Positions 23,936 through 35,983 of a DNA stretch of 64,000 nucleotides are shown here, piece by piece. Below the pieces are notes generated by a model, which saw only the letters and a program-made list of their open reading frames with translations, was not told the origin of the DNA and did not search any database. The translations under genes and the position numbers were made by a program. The stretch covers positions 282,093-346,092 of the forward strand of contig JAJEKB010021746.1 in the NCBI GenBank assembly GCA_022393335.1. Direction: 5' to 3'. Source of the stretch: Macrotrachela quadricornifera. Taxonomy: Eukaryota; Rotifera; Eurotatoria; Philodinida; Philodinidae. Positions within the stretch are counted from its first letter, which is position 1. Every line of letters begins with the position of its first letter.

Positions 23936-25371
23936 TTAATCAATATCAACTAATATTTTATATTGTTCAAAAAATCTATTTTTAATATAATCGTATAAAG
24001 CATATTCATATTTAAGAAGTGGTTTAAGACGTTTTATTGTATTATTATTTGGTAATTGAATATTAATATCTCTTTCATCAGCCATTTGTTTAGGATCGTG
24101 TTGATTCATAAATAAAAGACGAGCATGTTTAAAATATTGTGGTATAAGTTTTTCTAAATTAAAAAAAAGAAGAAGAATAAAATATTCTTAATATAATTTA
24201 AATAAAATACTATACCAAGAATATATAAAAATTTATACATTTCTTCAGCAATACCAACAACTGTATAAAAATATTCAATATTTTTTTTTGCTTGTTCTAC
24301 TGCCCACTTATTTTCATCTTGACATCGATGTCGAAATTTTAATCCACAAAAAAATGGTAACATTCTTGAAACACCTTGTGCTGATGTAATACAATGTTTT
24401 GGTGATCGTTTTTTAACACATTCATCAAGTGTTTCATTTATTCTTTCTTTTTGTACAAAACAACGGTTTGTTGTACGACATATTTCACGTGAACGATTAT
24501 ATTCAGCTGCTACTCGATATATTGGATCACGAACTAAATTAATCCATATAGGATGTGTTGCAAATTGTAATGAATAAAAATCAAAAAAATAAATATGTCG
24601 TTCATATATTAAACGAGGATATTTATTCATATGTAATGATCGTGCTATAGATAATATTGATGATTGATTATAAGAAAATGGAGTATATATTGAACTTGAT
24701 ATATATTTATATGAATGAAGATAAGATATATTTCCAAGTAATGCTTGCATTGTATATTCATGACATTGTGGTATTCGATTATATATAATTATTGATATAT
24801 TACCTTTAATATTAAGTAAACGTGATAATCGATGAGTATTTGGAGATGGTAAATCCATATCTATGTCTTTTGCAGGTTTATATTCTTCATCAAGATAATC
24901 AACATCTATATTAAGATGATCAATATCAACAAATGAATAACGTAAATATTTATCATGTTTTATGCGTTGATTTAACGGAGGTCTATAAAGATAAAAGAAT
25001 AGAAAAAAAATATATTTTTTATCTATAAATCAGTTTTAATAAAAGTTTGGAAATAATACTCACGATGTAGTCGTGAAATTTGGTTGTTTTTTTATTTTTA
25101 AAGTCGGTTTTGCTTTAGTTGAATAGTCATTATCTTCCTCATATTCTTCATATACTTCATATTCTTTATCTGTATCTGTTGAAGATTTTTCTTGTTGTTG
25201 TTTTATTTGAGATTTTTGTAGGTTTTGAAATATTTGTGATCGAAATAAAATAATAAAACAAATAATCAGTATAATACTAACAAGTAAAAGTAATTTGCGA
25301 TATTGTACAATTGAAAAAATACGTCGATTAATGTACGATAATGATGTTGTTATTAATCGTCGTAGTCCCAT
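23936..25371 (-). CDS. 2-O-sulfotransferase-like Golgi enzyme (UST/HS2ST family)
   Basis: Three exons: 25064-25371, 24216-24982 and 23936-24153 (430 residues). The protein is type II membrane: a short basic N-terminus, a hydrophobic helix at about 26-43, then an acidic linker. The lumenal domain has IIIYNRIPQ (about 168-175, 5'-PAPS loop), ERHIYFFDF (catalytic-base His at about 232), the 3'-PAPS segment INLVRDPIYRVAAEYNRSR (about 250), PFFCG, KWAVEQAKKNI and VGIAEEM. This is the order seen in uronyl 2-sulfotransferase and heparan 2-O-sulfotransferase, which move sulfate from PAPS to uronic acids of glycosaminoglycans. Known members have a Lys in the 5' loop (NRVPK or NRVGK); here it is Gln. 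Activity is therefore uncertain. His and 3'-loop Arg/Asp remain. Confidence 0.82.
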
Positions 25372-26900
25372 AATTATAATAAAAATATATTAACTATCAA
25401 AATAGAAAACAGTACGAAATATACAAATTAAATTTATAATGAATATTAAAGATTAATAGATAATTTTTTCACTTGTACTTAATATACAAAAAAAAAACCT
25501 AACCGACATTGGATTTCATCTCAATAGTACATTACCTGTATTTGATGGATTATATTTTGTTTAGCTAGAGCAAATGCGCTCTTCGTTGATTTGTTATTTT
25601 TTTTACACGTTTTCTTTCTTTTTTTTTTCTCCTACATTTTCACATATTAATGCGTCACATGAGCAAAAGTGAGGCTTATACACTGTCATTGATTTTTATA
25701 GTTTGTTAGATACGAACAAAATGATCAGACAATAAGTATATTACGTTTATATAAACATACTGTAAAATTATTAAGTTAAAAAATAAAATTAGATAATTCG
25801 ATTGATTTTACTAAAAAATTATATTCATTATTTTTTTCTATAGAAATTTCTTTGGCTTTTTTTTTTAATTGTTTTCATATATAAAATGTATACTTAAATA
25901 ATCTGATTCCTATATTTAGTGTTTTGTTGACTGATTAATATTCAATTAAATTGCACTTAGAAGGTCATAGTGGATTCTAAAAAGATAAACAATCAATGAT
26001 AATACTGTAAACATATGACATGGTTGAATAACGAAAGGATAACCTTGACTATCATATAAAACCTATAGATCGTACGATGAATAGATGATAGATATTTTAT
26101 AATTTCTATGAATAAAATTTTCATAATGATAAAAAATTCGTATTTCATTTAAACTATTTAATTTAAATTAAGAAATCTTATATATTCATATTGTATAATA
26201 AACAAACATGCAGAAAAATGAATAACATACTTTTGATTCAAAATGCTGTCTAATGTATCTGTCAATACATCGATAGTATAAATAGTTACGTCTAATAGTC
26301 GTCTATACCAAGTAAATAGACAAAAAAAAATAATGATAAAATCAATGTAAAGCAAGGTTTAAAAAACATGCATTTCGTTTACTTGTACTCAAACAAATGA
26401 AAAATACAAATAATATTTTAAAAAAATAAACTCAATCATATTCAAAAAAAAACATCTTATTAGTATCTCTAGATAAGTATATATTTACTCGTTATAATGT
26501 TAGAAATTATAAATAACTACTTGATATTTCTTTATTGTTAATGTAAAGATAATTCTTTTTTTTTGGTTTAATAAAAATTAAAATGAATTATTTAATTAGT
26601 TTTTCATTCGAAAAAGAAAAATTTATTTTCAATATAAATACTAGAATAATAAACTATTCTCTCGGCACCTGATAAGTCATTCGATAGTTAGTATCAAAAA
26701 ATTTGATAAAAAAAAAATTACAAAATAATCAATTAATGATTTAATTATAATATCAAACGTATTTTATCAAATAAAAGACTTTTAAAATAAGATATATACA
26801 TTCTATATATAAAAATCATATTAATATTTAATATATCTTAATTTAGTTTTGTATCTCTTTCATTACAAACATTCGATATATCTCTTTGTCAATATATAAG
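25372..26900. other. Intergenic, no gene
   Basis: AT-rich spacer upstream of the sulfotransferase. The minus frame at 26158-26355 is hydrophobic by base composition and has no domain. No element was recognised. Confidence 0.5.
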
Positions 26901-26984
26901 AACTAGAGGCCCTTGTGAGAAGGTTAGACTCAAGCGAAAAAAGTGGAGCCCATGGAGTGCGCGCTTCAGTTGTACCTCCCTGTG

Positions 26985-27170
26985 CCTTCGCTGCGCTTCC
27001 CTGTGTTCTCAGTGCATTCATTATACTTCCCTGTACTCTCACCGCACTTCCCTATACCTTCACTGTACTTTCCTATACCTCTACTGTACTCTCACTGTAT
27101 TTCTCGATACGTCTACTGTACTTTCCTATACCTCTACTGTACTTCCACTATATTTTTCTGTACTTTCTTG
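26985..27170. repeat. 21-bp-period minisatellite
   Basis: Imperfect tandem units of about 21 bp on the pattern CTTTCCTATACCTCTACTGTA, about eight copies, some diverged or with an 11-bp insertion. Because 21 is a multiple of three, the array opens long frames (26915-27205 and 26943-27344) with repeated YLYCTFL-like peptides; these are products of periodicity, not genes. The flanks are GC-richer than the surrounding DNA. Confidence 0.75.
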
Positions 27171-27625
27171 AACTTCGAGAGTCTGTTGTTTTCATCCTTG
27201 GTTGAACTTCAATACCAAAGGAGAAATCAATTTAACCCCTTCACTGGCGAATTTTGGACGGGCAAAATTCTTTTGGAGATGAGAACTAACGATAACATTC
27301 TTCAAAATTCCCTCTTGAAGAAACAGATAAACTGTGTTACTTAATTTCGAATAACTATGAATTAATTTCATCTATACAGTATCATTCTTCTTTCTAGCAT
27401 ACTCGTCGGTCTTAGTTTATCATAATTCTGCAATTGAAAAAAAAAGAGTGGTGCACATTTGCACTAACGCCTTCAAAAAAGTTAATTAACATCAGAAAAA
27501 ATTTCATGGGTATAAAATATAATATAGATGACTGATATATATCATAATAGATGGACGTGTACGAAATATACACATAATGTATAGACATATACAACGTATA
27601 TATATAATTTTCTTTTATTCTGTAA

Positions 27626-27889
27626 CCAATCATATGAAAGTTCCTGAAGAAGAAAAACACTTGTATAATATAATATAGATGCTCATATTTATTATATGTT
27701 CATGTATGTACTTTTTTTCGTTCATATGAACTTTTTTCCGTTCTGTGACCAATCAGATAAAAGTTCCCGAAGAAAGTTTGTCTATTATAATATAGATTAT
27801 TCGTTTATAATTAATGAAATAATCATATGTTTTAGTTATCTTAAATCGTTAGACAAACATATTGTATAATCTCAACTCGAGGGACCAAT
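27626..27889 (+). promoter_or_regulatory. Repeated CCAAT boxes and heat-shock elements
   Basis: Two copies of a module of about 35 bp lie at 27616-27654 and 27739-27775, each reading CTGT(A/G)ACCAATCA...AAAGTTCC(T/C)GAAGAA. Each has a CCAAT box (27626-27630 and 27749-27753) followed by GAA-2-TTC-2-GAA: perfect at 27636-27648, and with a first-triplet mismatch at 27759-27771. A palindrome GTTCATATGAAC lies at 27720-27731, and a third CCAAT at 27885-27889. The array sits 180-440 bp upstream of the secreted-protein gene at 28067 in the same orientation. Inverted nGAAn triplets at 2-bp spacing are the HSF-binding unit, and CCAAT binds NF-Y; together they suggest a stress-inducible promoter. Confidence 0.5.
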
Positions 27890-28066
27890 CGATTTCTGTT
27901 ATTGATTTCACATGAAAGAAAAGAACAGATAAAAACGGGAAAAAAAAGCAAATGACGCAGATTCTTACTTATATATATATACAATAAGAAACGATAATAT
28001 ATATCATTCTGTCTTAACTCATCGTTGTCTTATCTTGAAAAGACATATATATACATTCGATTATTC

Positions 28067-28597
28067 ATGGCTAAATTATTTCAAATAACATGGTTAATAG
28101 TTTTTATTGGTATATCATATAGTTGGACATTTCCATCTATATTTGATCAAGATTTTCCATCTAATCATATACGTGGTTCATTTAATAATAATTCACGTTT
28201 ATCATCAATATTTAATGATATGAATAAAATAATGTCAATGATGAATCAACGTTTTGAAAAATTATTTGATATATCATCAAATTCAATTGATTATAATAAT
28301 AATTGGTTAGAAGATAGAAAAAAATTAGATGCTATTGAACCTATTTGTACAACAACAATATCAGATAATCCAATACAAAAAAATCGTCGAAGAAAACTTC
28401 GTAATACTCAAACAACAACATGTATTAAAGAATTAATTCTTAATGGAAAAAAACAATTATATAAAGAAACAAATATAACTGATGATAAAGGTATATTAAT
28501 TGCACAAAGTAAAAATTATCAAACAATTTCAATTAATACAAATAATAATACAATACCAATTGATACAAATAATGATAAAGATATTATTTCATATTAA
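28067..28597 (+). CDS. Small secreted protein of unknown function
   Basis: Intronless, 176 residues. The ATG at 28067 is chosen because it opens a classic signal peptide: MAKLF, then the hydrophobic ITWLIVFIGISYS, with likely cleavage near residue 20-22. The mature part is polar, with a Met-rich helix (NDMNKIMSMMNQRFEKLFDI), four cysteines in total of which PIC and TCIKE could form a disulfide pair, a basic NRRRKLR that might be a processing site, and an Asn/Thr-rich tail ending ISY. No family was recognised. Upstream heat-shock and CCAAT motifs suggest stress-regulated expression. No transmembrane helix follows the signal peptide, so secretion or lumenal retention is expected; there is no KDEL-type tail. 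Confidence 0.7.
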   Translation: MAKLFQITWLIVFIGISYSWTFPSIFDQDFPSNHIRGSFNNNSRLSSIFNDMNKIMSMMNQRFEKLFDISSNSIDYNNNWLEDRKKLDAIEPICTTTISDNPIQKNRRRKLRNTQTTTCIKELILNGKKQLYKETNITDDKGILIAQSKNYQTISINTNNNTIPIDTNNDKDIISY

Positions 28598-28998
28598 TCA
28601 AGAATGATTTTATTTAAATAAAAAAAAACATTTTCTTTTTTGCTTTTTTTTAATATATCATATGTATGAAGAGAATTTTATTCAATAAAAAGTCTTTTGT
28701 CATGAATAAATATTCATAATTTATTATTCTAATCCTTTTTTTTTAGTGAGAAATTGAATTATTAAGAACAAATAAATAATGTTTGTACAAAATTCTATTT
28801 TCAAATATATATATATATTTATTTATTTATTTGATCATTATTTCATGAAAACATTTGCACAAAAAGTAAAAAACAAAAAAAAAAAAAAGGAAAAATGAAA
28901 CAATCAGATCACATAAATCGCCGATTAAAACAAAATGTATAAAGGAAACAAAATTTGGAAATAAAGTATATTTGTTATAAATTTTGATTCTTTTTGTT

Positions 28999-31978
28999 TC
29001 ACATTTCATCATGTAATGCTTTTTCTGTATCTAATATTTGCATATCAGCAAAAACATCAGCATGTTTTTGTACTTCATTTAATGTTAATACATTATCAGA
29101 TGGAGAATCATCAACTTTTGAAAATAATTTTTTTATTTGATTATTTATATGAACACGATTCATTGGATCATATGCTTTCTAAATTAAAATAAAAACAAAA
29201 ATATAAAATAAATTCTTTTTTTTTAAAGTATTTACTAATAATTCATCTTTTGTTAAAATTCCATCATTATTTTCATCCATTTCATGAAATTCTCGTTTTT
29301 GTTCTTCTAACCAACGTTTATCCATTTCAACCCATTCTTTATTTCCACCATCCTCTAATACACTTGCTTTAAATAAAAAAGAAAAAAAAACTATTTTGTA
29401 TTTTTAATTAAATTATTCATTATATTTACAAGGTAAAAATGCAAATTCAGTTTCATTCAATTTTTGATCATCATTTCGATCTAAAGATATATATATATAT
29501 ATATTCAAAATAAAATAAAATAAATAACAAACCCATCTGTAAAATAATATCATCAACAATATGTTTATATGAATGACCAGCGATTTCTGGATGACGAAAT
29601 GCAAGAAATTCATCTATATCAAGTTCATTATCAGCACCAACATCAGCTTCTGTCCAGCGAAATCGAATTTTAACTAATTCTCGTTGAACTAATTAAATAT
29701 AAATTTATTTTTAAAATAATTAAAAACAATATTTACAATTATCAGTAAATGGTCCTTGAATAAAATCAAATACGTCCGATTCTTTAATATGACTTGAATT
29801 GATATTATGAAATTTAACATATAAAGCAAAATATTCATGCCATGTTATTTTACCTAATAATAACAAATAAATAATTTTATTCCAATAAGTTAATCTCATA
29901 TATGTATAAACATGATATTTTGAATTTTTAATAACAGATTTTGTTTCGTTTACTGACATATTTCTTAACGGTATGGACAAGCATGATGGAATTTTCTTAA
30001 ATATAAACTAAAAATTTAGCATTTCATTCTGAAATAAAGTGATTATAACTAAGCGATTTATATCAAATATGTACAGTTATTAAATAAGCTTTCAGAATAC
30101 GAGAACATTTCTGAATAGAATTAACTACATCTGGAAATACTATATGTTACAAAAATTTCATTTTCTGTACAAATATTAAAGTTTAAATGAGAATACTTGG
30201 TTTTATAGAGCTTTTCAAAGAAAAACTAACATTTTGGAAAACACAGGATTTAATATTTTGCTATAATATCATCATTTCTTTATGAAATTCAAAATACTTT
30301 TTTATTAAAATATTTATTGAGAAAAGCTTTACAAAGTCCAATAAAATGAAAAATTTTATGAATATTTTGTGGCTGACCATTCATGAAAGTATCCTATAAC
30401 AACAATAGCATTTCTAATTTTTTTCTTAGTACTGAATCTTTGTTTTTCGAATTAGATAGGTCTCGATCTCTATTATTCAAGCATATAATTAAATTAAATT
30501 AATCTTGTATAATTTTAATACATGAATCAAAACAAAAAAGTATGTTCACAGTTTTGCCTAAGAGAGTGATTTATCAAAAGGGATTAATTATTTGCCATTA
30601 ATATCGAAATTCAAATTCATTAATATCTTTGAAGAGAAGGAGAATTCATCAAATCCTCTATGGACTTGATAAATATATTAACGATTATATTTTTTCAGTT
30701 TTATTATGATTAAGGTCATAATCTGTTTTTCTATTTTCACAGTAAAGAGTAGAGACCGGCGTGACCAACTTTTTTAGTCACTAAAGATGTTTCAGTTACG
30801 TTTTCAAAGAAGAACGAGAAAAATCATGAATCAGAAGTACGACTCAACTTCAGTTAAACCTTGTAGTACCAGCCGGGGTCAAAAATGACCCCCTTCCTAA
30901 AAAAACTGAAAAGCCAGTAAAGATATCTAGTAGTTTTCTGATTTTTGAAGGTCAGTGGCCTATTCAACTCGTGAAATGCGCCACTGAACTTCAAAAACTA
31001 AAAAACTACCAAATATTTCTACTGGTTTTTCAGCTTTTTTAAGAGAGTCAAAAATGCAAAACAAGATTATGTTCTGTGCAATTCTTCTCGTGACTCACGG
31101 TGGTCACGCTGGGCTCTAGTGAAGAGGTACCTTCTCTCATTATGAATCAAAAAACCTCGATGAATAGTCAAACTGTTTTACCACTGAATTCAATTATAGA
31201 ATAAAAAAAGAATGTTCGATATTTCTGACAGTATAAAAACAGCATGTATCATAATTTAAAACAACATGACTACGAATCAAAATTTTTATTTTACCATCTT
31301 GATTTGAATCAATTAATACAAATAATTGTGAATTTCTATCTTTTGCTTCTTGTAAATGTTTATTAACATTTTTAACAACATAATTAAGTAATTCATCTTT
31401 TGATAATTGTTGATTATGATCATTATCTACTCTAAAGAAATTTTCAAAAAAAAAAAAAAAAGAAAAATTTTTATTTTTTGTTTTTGTTTCTCTTACTCAT
31501 TAAATATTTCTTCTAATTTTTTATTTCGTTTTGTTTCATCATGTTGAATATCAGATTCAAATAATTCATGATTACCCAAAAAAATTTCTTTATGAAAATC
31601 TGGATTTATTTTTCCATCACGTTCTAATGGTAAACCTTCAATATGTTTATCATCTTTTAAACTATGAATACCAAAATCTTTTATATCATTTGCTATTTTA
31701 GTTAAATTAAATTTTTTTGGTAATACAAATTTCGGTATGATTTGTGATATACGTAAAGCAGCTGGTAATTTATCCATATGATATTCTGAAAGCATAGCAC
31801 GTTGTCCAGGTTTTAATGTACTATTTTGAATATCCGTTTCCTAAATAAATACAAAATAATATTTTTTTATTTTATATAAATAGTTTTTTTTTACATTTTT
31901 AGGAATTGGTAATGCATTAATACCGAAATTAAAGATAAGATATAGATGTAAAAATTTGATTATTAATTTTTTAAACAT
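28999..31978 (-). CDS. SDF4: SDF4/Cab45-like lumenal EF-hand calcium-binding protein
   Basis: Eight exons fit: 31895-31978, 31497-31840, 31295-31431, 29737-29853, 29533-29688, 29430-29480, 29236-29366 and 28999-29178 (399 residues). A signal peptide (MFKKLIIKFLHLYLIFNFGINA) is followed by LPLERDGKINPDFHKEIFLGN, matching the N-terminal conserved block of Cab45. EF-hand-type loops follow: DNDHNQQLSKDE, DSNQDGKITWHE, DVGADNELDIDE, DRNDDQKLNETE, DENNDGILTKDE and a degenerate DDSPSDNVLTLNE. The C-terminus HDEM parallels the HEEF of vertebrate Cab45. That protein resides in the trans-Golgi and sorts secretory cargo in a calcium-dependent way. The 1.44-kb intron 29854-31294 is far larger than the others and contains a foldback element. 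Confidence 0.9.
30886..31050. mobile_element. MITE-like foldback in an SDF4 intron
   Basis: Two imperfect complementary arms of about 80 bp (30886-30966 and 30969-31050) meet almost without a loop. The arms include matching CAGTGGC(G/C), TAGTTTT, CCAGTA(A/G)A and AAAAA(G/A)CTGAAAA blocks. Just outside the left arm is a short palindrome, GGGGTC-AAAAAT-GACCCC (30875-30892). The structure would form a long hairpin in DNA or in the unspliced transcript. It is non-coding. Confidence 0.65.
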
Positions 31979-32083
31979 CTTATCTACAAAAAAAAAGACG
32001 AGACAATAACAAAAATTGGAATGTAATTTTGTTGATTATAAAAAAAATTAAATAAATTTGTCAAAAAAAAAAAATATTTTAAA

Positions 32084-33727
32084 TTAAGAATGAACTAATT
32101 GTTCTTCACTATTCATTTGAAAATCTAATATTGGATTTTCTAATGAATCCATTGGAATTATTAATGATAATTGTGGTGTATGACTTATACAAAATGTTTG
32201 AATACTAAAATAAATATAAAAAAATAAAATCTTTTTTTGTAAAATCATCTTACAGAACCAATATTAATGCAATTAATCTTGTAACAACACCAAAAATAAA
32301 AACTGAACCAACAAAAATACTAATTGATGCACGATATATTTGAATACAAGCAACTGTACCTAAAGCCATATCAAGATTTTGTAATAATGCAACAAAACTA
32401 AATGCTTTTCCTAAATATATTATAATAAAAACAAAATTTTCTTTTTTTTCTTCTTATACCTTTATCTTTTTCTGGTACTAAATGAGCAATAACTACTCTT
32501 AAACATACAGGAAAATAAATAGCAAACATCATTGAAGGAATGGCTAGAAAATAAAAATTAAAAAAGACTTGTTTTCATATTATCTTATTTTACCTCCAAA
32601 AATCATTGCTTTATTACTTTTTGCAAATGCAAATAATATCAAACCAATTAATGATAAACATAAACCAATAATACATATATACAATTCATTAATATTCCAT
32701 TTTCGTCTTAATAATGCTAAGAAAATTAATGATATAAATATACCTAATTGTTCACAAGTAAAATATGCCGCATATTGTGTATCATTAAATGACATACGAT
32801 GTAAATATAAATAAAAAACTGATGGTGAACCCATACGAAAAAGTTCATAAAAAAATAGTGAACAAAGTAATATACTAAATGATAATAATAATGAATTTGA
32901 TTTTAAATCAATAATTAAATCTCGAATATCAATAAATGGACGTTGAATTTTTTTCCAAAAATTCATTATTAATGATGAATCTGTCATATATTGAGTTTTT
33001 AAAAATACAAGACTTATAAAAAGAGCTATTGATAAAAGAAATATATGAAGTACTAAAATTTGCCATATTTTAGCATGAATTTCAAAAATAAATGTACAAA
33101 AAAGATAACCAATAACAACTCCAGCATTTATTGATGCTTCAATAACTGCTATTGTTTGCATATGTTGTTCTTTTTTAGTACATATATCAGTTGCATAACC
33201 AAAACATGAACTAAAATATAACGAAAAAAAAATCTCTTTTCTTTTCTTTTTTTTTTTAAATAAACATACGAAATTAATATTAATGATCCACCACCAAAAC
33301 CATTAACAATATTAGCAACAATATAAAGTATTAAACATGTTTTTGTCCCACGAAAAATACTTCCAATAGTAATAACTAAACCTGTTAAAATAGCATTTGA
33401 TATTGTTAAAATAATTGGTAATTTTCGATTTTTTGTATCTGATAAACTTCCATATATAGGTGAAATAAAACAAGCAATTAAAGCAAAACATAATGTTCCA
33501 TAAAGAGACCATTGTGAACTTTCTTTTTGTATAGATTCTTGTGATATACGAAGGGATTTATTTTGATCAATTTCAATACAAAATGATTCATTTGCATGTA
33601 AAAGACAAACAGTTGAATATATTAAAGAATTTGTTGCACAAAGATATAAATAAAATGAACATAAATAAAGAAAACAAATAAAACATATTGGTAGTATAAC
33701 ACGAAACCAAGAAGAAGATTCAACCAT
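32084..33727 (-). CDS. SLC46-like major facilitator transporter
   Basis: Five exons: 33270-33727, 32594-33210, 32460-32543, 32254-32410 and 32084-32204 (478 residues). There are about twelve hydrophobic segments. The loop between helices 2 and 3 has the MFS signature in the form GSLSDTKNRKLPII. After helix 4, SCFGYATDICTKKEQHMQTIAVIEASINAGVVIG resembles the SLC46 family (proton-coupled folate transporter and relatives), as does GKAFSFVALLQNLDMALGTV in the second half. SLC46 members move folates or related organic anions with protons across plasma or lysosomal membranes. The substrate here cannot be told. The extracellular loop after helix 1 carries cysteines and an NES glycosylation site, as in the family. 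Confidence 0.75.
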
Positions 33728-33867
33728 TATTCTACAGACTATTATTTTTTGACTTGATTAAAAAAAAAAAAGAATGAAGTATAAATTGTATTTGATAAAA
33801 AAATTTACGAATAAGAAATAAACAATAATAGAGGGCGTACAATGTTTAAATTTTTTTATTTTCTTCC

Positions 33868-35983
33868 TTAGTTACAATTAAATGAACTACGTGAACAATC
33901 ATGTAAAGTAATAAATTTATTTAAAACAGATGTTAATAATCCGAAATAATTAATATTTAAATGTTTATCAACAATAGTACGTGCACATAAACATTTAAGA
34001 CGAATTGGATTTATTTTTAATGTAAATATATCTTTTGTTTCTTTATCTTTTAAATAATCAAATGGAATTTTATTATCTTTATTTACACAATCTGTATGAC
34101 AACCAAAATCTATGAGTAATTGAATCATTTTTCGATCTTCTGTTGTTTGACATATTATATGAAGTGGTGTATTACCATAAATAGATTCAATTGCATTTAT
34201 ATCAAGCCAACGACTTCCATAACTTAATAATAATTCAAGTCCAAGTATATTTGGAAATCTAAAAAGAAAAATAATATTATCATTTATCTGAATGATTAAA
34301 GTTAGAAATCTATGTGATTCGAGCTATTAATGTATCAGCAATAATGGGAATAAATGTGTGGAATGAGAAGTTAAATAAACTTACGTTATATGAGAAGTTG
34401 TATCTCTTCTACGAAAATTTAAATTATTATTCGTTTTTTTATCAACACAAAGATGAAGTAATGTTTTATTATATTTACAAGTTAATTGATATTTACATAA
34501 ATCTTTTATCCAACAATAAATTAATATTTGTTCATCTTTTGTTATATCTTTTTGTTGAAGAATCTAAATAATATACATATATATAAATATAAAATTAAAA
34601 AAAATGAATTACTTTTGTTGCAATAATAACAAGAAAAAGTGCATTATTTATATTTATTTCAATATCTTTATCTTCTGGTAATTTAAATATTAAATATGAA
34701 ATTTGTAAAAAATGATTAATAGATATTTTTTGATTTGCTGTAAGTATTTTACAAAAAAGCCAAACAAATCGATGATATATACAACCAGAATTTATTTTTT
34801 GATAATAATTATATAAACGAATATTTACATTAAAAGATTTATTAAATTCTTCATTAAATGCTAATTTATCACTATATTCTTCTAATGGTTCGATTATTGA
34901 TTTATCAAAATGAGATAAAAAAATTCGTTCTCGAATTAATAATGTTTCAATAAATATTCTTTTATGATTATCTTCAATAGAATCAAGTTCATCTATTGTT
35001 TGACATTCTTGTTCATAATCATAAATATCTAATGATTCAATACTAATTTTTGGTATATTTAATAATTTACGTTGTTGTAAAATAAGTTTTAATAATTTTA
35101 ATACTTCATACATTCGTTCAATAGAAGATGATATATCAATTAAAGAACAAGCAGCAAGTTCAACATCTTCTAATGTACATAAAGATTGTTCTATTAAAAA
35201 ATTAATAATAGAATAATATTTATTATCAATAGCATTTGAAAGAAGAAATTTCACATATTCATTATCAATATTAATATTTACATTTGCATTACATAATAAT
35301 TTAATTGTATCAATATGACCAGCAAGTATAGCTAATGTAAGTGGTGTTCCATAATTTAAACTTTTATCACCACAAGAATAATTAATATTAGCATTATTTT
35401 TAATAAAATATTCAACAAGATATGTATAACCTCGAAATGATGCCCAAATCAAAGGTGTATATTCATTTTCATCATATGTTTTTGTTTCATTAATATCGGA
35501 ATATTTATTTTCAATAAGAAATTGAATTATATCAAAACGATTCATTAATGTTGCATGTATAAGAAGTGGATAATATGGATAATCATATGTATCTTGATTA
35601 ACATTAGCTTTACCATATTCTATTAAAATTTTTGCAATAGAAAAATGTTTTCGATAACATGCACAATAAAGTGCTGTTGCACCATTAATATAATCTTCAT
35701 TAGAAATAAATATTCTTCCTTTTAATTCAATTTGATTTAGAGATTTATCATGAGTTAAAAGTAGATGAACAATATCATCATATCCATTGAGAGATGCTAC
35801 CATTAATAAACTTAATTGTCCTTGATTATGCCATGTTAATGTTGTTAAATATTCTGTTGAATTTGAAAGTTCATGTAATCGTGTATCTAATTGAGAATAT
35901 AAACCATCTCGAACAAGTATATAGAGTTCTTCAGGAACAGTATCATTACTATAAAGTATATCAAGTGAGAAAATTTCATCCAT
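33868..35983 (-). CDS. FEM1: FEM1 homologue, ankyrin-repeat receptor of CRL2 ubiquitin ligase
   Basis: Three exons: 34613-35983, 34385-34563 and 33868-34258 (646 residues). Lengths of known FEM1 proteins are about 615-670. N-terminal ankyrin repeats include LSLLMVASLNGYDDIVHLLL, the diagnostic YINGATALYCACYRKHFSIAKILIEYGKANVNQ, TPLIWASFRGYTYLVEYFI and TPLTLAILAGHIDTIKLL. A helical middle has IRERIFLSH. Two more ankyrins near the C-terminus (GNTPLHIICQ and MIQLLIDFGCHTDCVNKDNKIPFDYL) precede the VHL-box-like end LKCLCARTIVDKHLN and LNKFITLHD. FEM1 proteins bind elongin C and CUL2 and recognise C-terminal degrons, and in nematodes take part in sex determination. Orthology among FEM1A/B/C cannot be fixed by eye. 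Confidence 0.88.

Noticed and set aside
26915..27344. Long open frames with FPIPSLYF/YLYCTFL-like peptides
   Set aside because: They lie on a 21-bp tandem array; the open frames follow from a period divisible by three. No splice sites, domain or start context support a gene.
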